Shown one piece after another: positions 58,828-64,000 of a stretch of DNA of 64,000 bases (the stretch's first letter is position 1; every line of letters starts with the position of its first letter). Below the pieces are notes generated by a model, which saw only the letters and a list, made by a program, of their open reading frames with translations, did no database searches and was not told the origin of the DNA. Made by a program: the position numbers and the translations under genes. The stretch covers positions 91,781,189 through 91,845,188 of the forward strand of contig OV884009.1 in assembly GCA_930367205.1 (NCBI GenBank), given 5' to 3'. The stretch comes from Acanthosoma haemorrhoidale (lineage: Eukaryota; Arthropoda; Insecta; Hemiptera; Acanthosomatidae).

Positions 58828-61359
58828 GTTAACCAATTATTAATAAGCAATAATTATAAGTACATATAATAAATTTTAACCAGTTCATTTTATTTTATGA
58901 AAACGTTTTTAAAACTGTTGCAGTACTGCCCCCTCCAGTGGAAGAGATTACATCCAGTGACAAAGCAGGCCCCCTTTAGTTTCACTTTGTTAGTCAACTA
59001 TTGTTTTAACCCATTTTCTTTTGAGCATTTGCATTAATTGTTCAGATTTATTGGAATCTTATTAGTGTTCCCCTCATAAATTCATTATAATTACATGTAA
59101 CTCAATTATCAATACACAATAATGAAAACAAAAACTTAGTGACAGTCAAATTAATAAAAAAATATCAAGCATTGGACTCTCACATCGTTGGAAAATGCTT
59201 TTGTAATTATTTTCGCGTGACTGTTGCTTATATTCATTTAACCTGAGATTAATCACCTTTTTTTGATACTGTAAATAATCCAAAATGCAATTATTACTAA
59301 ATAATCCTTTATTGTAATTGTTACCAATTTACTATAGAGCTTTACATAGTACAAATTATTACCTTGTACTATCAATTAGGTTAATTACATTCTATTCACA
59401 TAATAATTTAAAAACAGAGAAATGGTTATTCAAACAAACATCGACAGCCGTTCATCTTCATCCCGCGAGAAGGTATCCTTATCTTGTAATTAAATTATAA
59501 AATGCTTTTTTCTGAAGCGGATTCTTTACATTCAAGTCACAGTATTTATGTTACCCATCTATTGATCCAAATGTAATACAACTTTTATCCTTGATGAGAA
59601 TTAGGTGGGAGAAACTATTTCCCAGAGAAGGAACAAATTCTTCGGGAAAATTCAAGAAAAACTTCTTTTTATGGGATCATTAAAAGAAGGTGAGTTTTTT
59701 AGTTATATTTTGTTTTACCTGTTTAAAACACTTTAATAGTTATAAGTTTATTTAAAATTTTTGGAGTATTTTCGAAGTATTATTATTTTATGTAGTATAT
59801 TTTAACAATTTTTACTATTTCTTTGTTTTTTATACGTATCGTAGTTTTAAAACAATTGCAGTAGTTTTTAACTGTTACGAATTTTCTGTATTTTATCATA
59901 CCATTTTTCATATTTTACTTTTTTTTTATTAACATATTGAATAAAAAATTAAAACAGATGGGTTACAATTCTTGTTTATAAACCTGAAACCACGTTTTAT
60001 GTTTAACATCTACTCATGTATTACGACATATGACGTGCCGGTGTAAATTTTAAGATCGTATTAATGATAAAAGTACATTTAATCGATATAAGGAATTAAA
60101 TCAATACTTTTCAGCGATATAAAAATTAATTAAAAGTATCAATATCACAGTGTATTCAATCATCCCTAAATTTACTTACAACAGAATGACAAAACCTTTC
60201 CTATCTTTAATTTTTAAATTACCACATCTATTTTGGCTTATGTTGGTCTGATAAAACAACTTTAGAAAACACATATTTAGAAAATAACACAGCATCTGCT
60301 AATTATTGTGAGACTTTTGGGGCAGCAATAACATAGTAGGGTGGAAATCCACCCGAAACGGGAGAACGTTTGTAACAGGGTTGAATGCAATCGCACCCTA
60401 GGAGCTGTATAATACGTAACGGTAATACATATTTTCTTTTATTCTCCTCATGGACATGTTGAGAGCATCTGGTTAAGTTTGGTAGCCCCTAATAGGTTGA
60501 CCTCCATATGCGAGAGATAAACTTAAGGGGAACTGTTTACTGTCTCACCTTTTGTTCACTGGCCTAATGCACGGGCTGTTATTGGAGGCTCCTTATCCAT
60601 AGGTTCACTACTATTTGGCATCTTATTATTATTGTTTATTCCCCTTCAACTACGATTGACGGATCTCCCAAGGTCGTGAACCGTTTTAGTTCTATCTTAC
60701 AGGGAAGTCACTGTTCGTTGCAGTTTGATGTGGGCTGTGAATATTTTAATTCGTGAGCTCCCAACCTTTGATAATGTAAAATTAATCATTTTCATGAGAC
60801 CTAACTTATTCACAATAAACGGAAAAAAAAAAAAAAAAGGAGAAAGAAAATATTGTGTTTGTCAGTCTGACGGGAGTAAATCCCGAGGGAGGCGGGGGAG
60901 AGAGAAGCCGGGGAACAGCCACCATCCCGGTCCTAAATCTGTATTTCTTCTGAATCCTAACCCCTGTGGGAGCTACGCAGCCTTCCCATAAATATTTCAT
61001 CAACTCAGCTTCAATGAATTTATCGATTTCCAATTCTTTCAATCATTCAATACCCCGATTCTGCTTAATTTAAGTCCTCCTACTCTGCAAATAAGTCTCA
61101 GGTGTAACGGAATCAAGATGGAGGAATGGCTCCTCGACTTAAGAAAAATAATTCCGAGTGAATCAGTTGTGGGAGAATACACTTTCATCTTCCTTTCTGT
61201 CGATGTATTTTTTATTATAAGATTTGTATTTGAATAATTACAATTAGCAAGAACAGCATCGTTGACTGGGAAGTAATAATTCATTTGCGGTTCACATAAT
61301 ATAATTTATACCACTATCATATTATTATATATTAAATATGATATATCTTCTATATTAAT
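58828..61359. other. No recognisable feature
   Basis: AT-rich. An A-run lies at about 60822-60838. The frames at 60725-60991 (plus) and 60806-61042 (minus) overlap each other and show no motif. Confidence 0.5.
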
Positions 61360-61830
61360 ATTCATAAAATACATAAATATTCTGCCTAGGAGGAGTAAGC
61401 TGGTAGAAAAGCCGGAAGCAGCGCATCTCCCCTACCCGCCTACCTGTCGAACCGTTTCGCCATTCGGAGTAGACCAGAGAGAGGACAGACCCTGAGGACA
61501 TCAGTGATGATGATGTGGCAGGACCCAATGACCTACATTTATATTCACAATATATCACTTTTTTTAGGCGACGACGAGGATTGTGAGGATGAGGAGCTGA
61601 CCAGAGTATTTGGATGAGTGGATAGGTTTTTGTGCAATTTAGAAAATCCTGATGGTGAAAGGACAAGGACAGATGTCACATGAAGATCGTTTTAAAGGAA
61701 TGAGTTAAAAATGTAAAAGGGAGCGTTGATTGCAGTTTTGAGCGCAATATTTGGATTCGTTTACTATTCGAAGGATTGTGTGCCCCTCGTAGTTCCTGTC
61801 TATAAATACAAATTGGTTTTAGCAACTACT
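61360..61830 (-). mobile_element. Second Jockey-like LINE family, 3' fragment
   Basis: Related to 37920-38420. The minus frame at 61355-61666 includes SAPHPHNPRRRLKK, parallel to CTPHPYNPLRRLKR at the C-terminus of the main LINE RT, and FHHQDFLN parallel to KFHSNLSN. So this is the RT tail of a sister family. The adjoining 61670-61830 continues collinearly but is broken. Confidence 0.65.
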
Positions 61831-62091
61831 TGTATTTGTGCAGTGCGTTTACTAGTATGATAGTTTCTATAATTAGTATGTATAGCTGTTCAACAAAAAT
61901 AGTATAATTCCTTGTGACAATTCGATCCTGAGAAATCGATGACTGAAGCATTATTTACTGGTTATATAATTTTCATATTAGTGTTTTCACGCTCTTCAAT
62001 AACATTCAATTAAATTGTCATTTTTCGTTTTAATGTTAATTTAATAATAATCATCGCTTTTTGAATCCTACTAGTGTAAATTTTAAATAAT

Positions 62092-62413
<322 letters not shown>

Positions 62414-62418
62414 ATAAT

Positions 62419-64000
62419 TATTGGTGAAGAAACCTATATAATAGCACAGTCGGGATTTTGAATCATGTAAAAAATCAGCACTGCAAAACTTATAATGGAA
62501 ATTATTTTTTACACTGACTAAGTGCGAAAATGTATACATCAAGTCGGCCTTCGGCGCCTGTACTAATTTTCGTTGTTCTCCTGTTCCCACTGATTATATT
62601 GATTTATTTCAGTGGATCACAACATTATTATATCGTTTGTTTTTATTTTTATACAACTTCCACAAAAATATTTAAAAAACGTCGCCCTCGGCCGCCCCCC
62701 TCCATCGTCCCCAAGATACGCTCAGTGTGTTCCCACTGTTCAATAAGAAAAATGTACATGAATCAACACCCGTTAACAATAAAACTGGATAATGCACTGA
62801 ATACAAGAACATGATCCTTCATACGAAACACTACGGGGCTATGCTAATGGCAAATCGTTTTATACCCATTGTCAATGATGTTCATACTGTTGGTATCCAG
62901 CTAATCAAGAGCGCTTATTTGGCCTTTAAAATGGTTTCCAACTTCCAAAAAGGTTTTAGAAAGTAGTAAATTCCAAATAAGGTGCATTTTGTTGTCATTG
63001 TTCTAATATCTAAAATCGAGGACTTACAGTAAAACTTAATCTGAACTGGTTTCCCAAACTCCGTTCAGTTGAGTTACAGTTGATCTTACAATCATACCTA
63101 CCATTACGGTATCTGAAGTGGTGAATTGAATCCAAAACAGAGAGGCAGAAAAAGTAATCAGGTTAGTTGGATTTGACAACAATTTGGACGTAGTAAAAAA
63201 CTCAGGCAAACTCGAAGTTTAAGTGCCTTAAAACCCACTTTTCTAGCTTTACCCGTGTACGGAAATGGGCAAATACTGTTCAGCTGTAGACGGGTTGACG
63301 GACCGAGTTGGTTACTCTCTGCTTTTCAAACTAATTGGCTTAACAGAACAGCGAAGAAGCTATTAAACTAAAAGTTGACACAATCGAAAATAATCGCTAC
63401 AACTCCAGGTTAGAGCTGATTTCAGTTCAACGAGTTTTTCTTCTCATTGTGACAACATTTTTAGTGGTCAAAATAAGGATTAGGTTTGATTTTAATTGGA
63501 CATCTTTAGCAGAATTGATTTGAGAAACATTTATAACATTTATTACTATTTCAAAATGAAATTTCATTTGCATTTAATCATGCGCATAAGTATTTTCTTG
63601 CATTTACAGACATTTCTGAACGTTTTTAGTTAGAAAAAAAAAATAATATGAACACCCTCAACATGAAAATGAACAATTTACGAATATGGATGAATTAAAA
63701 TCAACTTATAGGTGGATAAAAAGGAACATGATAAAAACTAGAAGTAAACTCATGTCAAGAAAAATAAAAAGCCATCACTGAGGCATCACGCAATCGATGG
63801 TTTCGTTTCGGCTCATCTTTTGTTTGACCTAATATGTCATTTCCCTAATACAGGAAATTATTTACGTCATTTTATGCAAACAATAAAACGGTACGGTAAA
63901 GATCTATACTTCACACTGACATATTTAAAACAAATATTACATACCCATTAAATACACAAACAAGTAACTATAGCAGATCATCATTCCTTTTATAACACTA
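62419..64000. other. No recognisable feature
   Basis: AT-rich. A 94-codon plus frame (62530-62814) has one hydrophobic stretch near its N-terminus (APVLIFVVLLFPLIILIYF) followed by a basic Pro/Arg segment, but no further support; I do not call it a gene. Confidence 0.45.

Noticed and set aside
62530..62814. Small membrane protein
   Set aside because: Only one hydrophobic stretch in an AT-rich frame, no homologue recognised, no promoter or splice evidence.

Overview
This window is AT-rich, intron- and repeat-like eukaryotic DNA that reads as an intergenic 'graveyard' of transposable elements. Jockey-type LINEs, Tigger/pogo transposase remnants and a Polinton/Maverick-like integrase remnant suggest an arthropod, most likely an insect; a hemipteran is a guess based on the kinds of repeats recognised. 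No complete host gene, tRNA or rRNA is visible. Two short open stretches (12575-12769 and 41947-42114, both minus) look protein-like and could be exons, but I cannot name them.

Two families dominate. The first is a Jockey-clade non-LTR retrotransposon. One full-length copy (minus strand, 47899-52468) has a 5' UTR, ORF1 with CCHC zinc knuckles, and ORF2 with AP-endonuclease and reverse transcriptase domains. It is bounded by a 13-bp target-site duplication (TSD) but broken by stop codons and a deletion. A 5'-truncated copy (6711-8970) keeps an open RT frame. At least a dozen shorter or older 3' fragments lie on both strands, plus fragments of a second related family (37920-38420, 61360-61830) and of other LINEs (44600-45400, 46300-46460).

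The second is a family of solo LTRs (TG...CA ends, TATA box, often a long CT/AG microsatellite). Copies lie at 486-1888, 6097-6708, 14237-15162, 20462-20842, 28282-28815, 36189-36960, about 43190-43745, 57946-58822 and 62092-62413. Five have 5-bp TSDs that can be read directly (AAGAC, CTATG, GTTGA, CATAC, ATAAT). No gag, pol or env of the parent element lies in the window. A short reading frame inside the LTRs stays open even in a divergent copy and is the least explained feature here.

Layout: 0-9 kb holds a solo LTR with a nested retroposon, then an LTR with a LINE inserted 0-2 bp from its edge. 10-24 kb has LINE fragments and two LTRs. 24.9-30.4 kb holds Tigger pieces and a decayed Polinton-like block that was itself hit by a LINE. 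31.9-32.7 kb is a PIN/FEN-like gene fragment. 34-39.7 kb has diverged and direct repeats and an LTR-LINE junction. 43-47 kb has an old LTR and LINE remnants. 47.9-52.5 kb is the full-length LINE. 53.8-54.3 kb is a fresh tandem duplication. 57.9-62.4 kb has two LTRs and a LINE piece. There is one 200-base assembly gap (979-1178).
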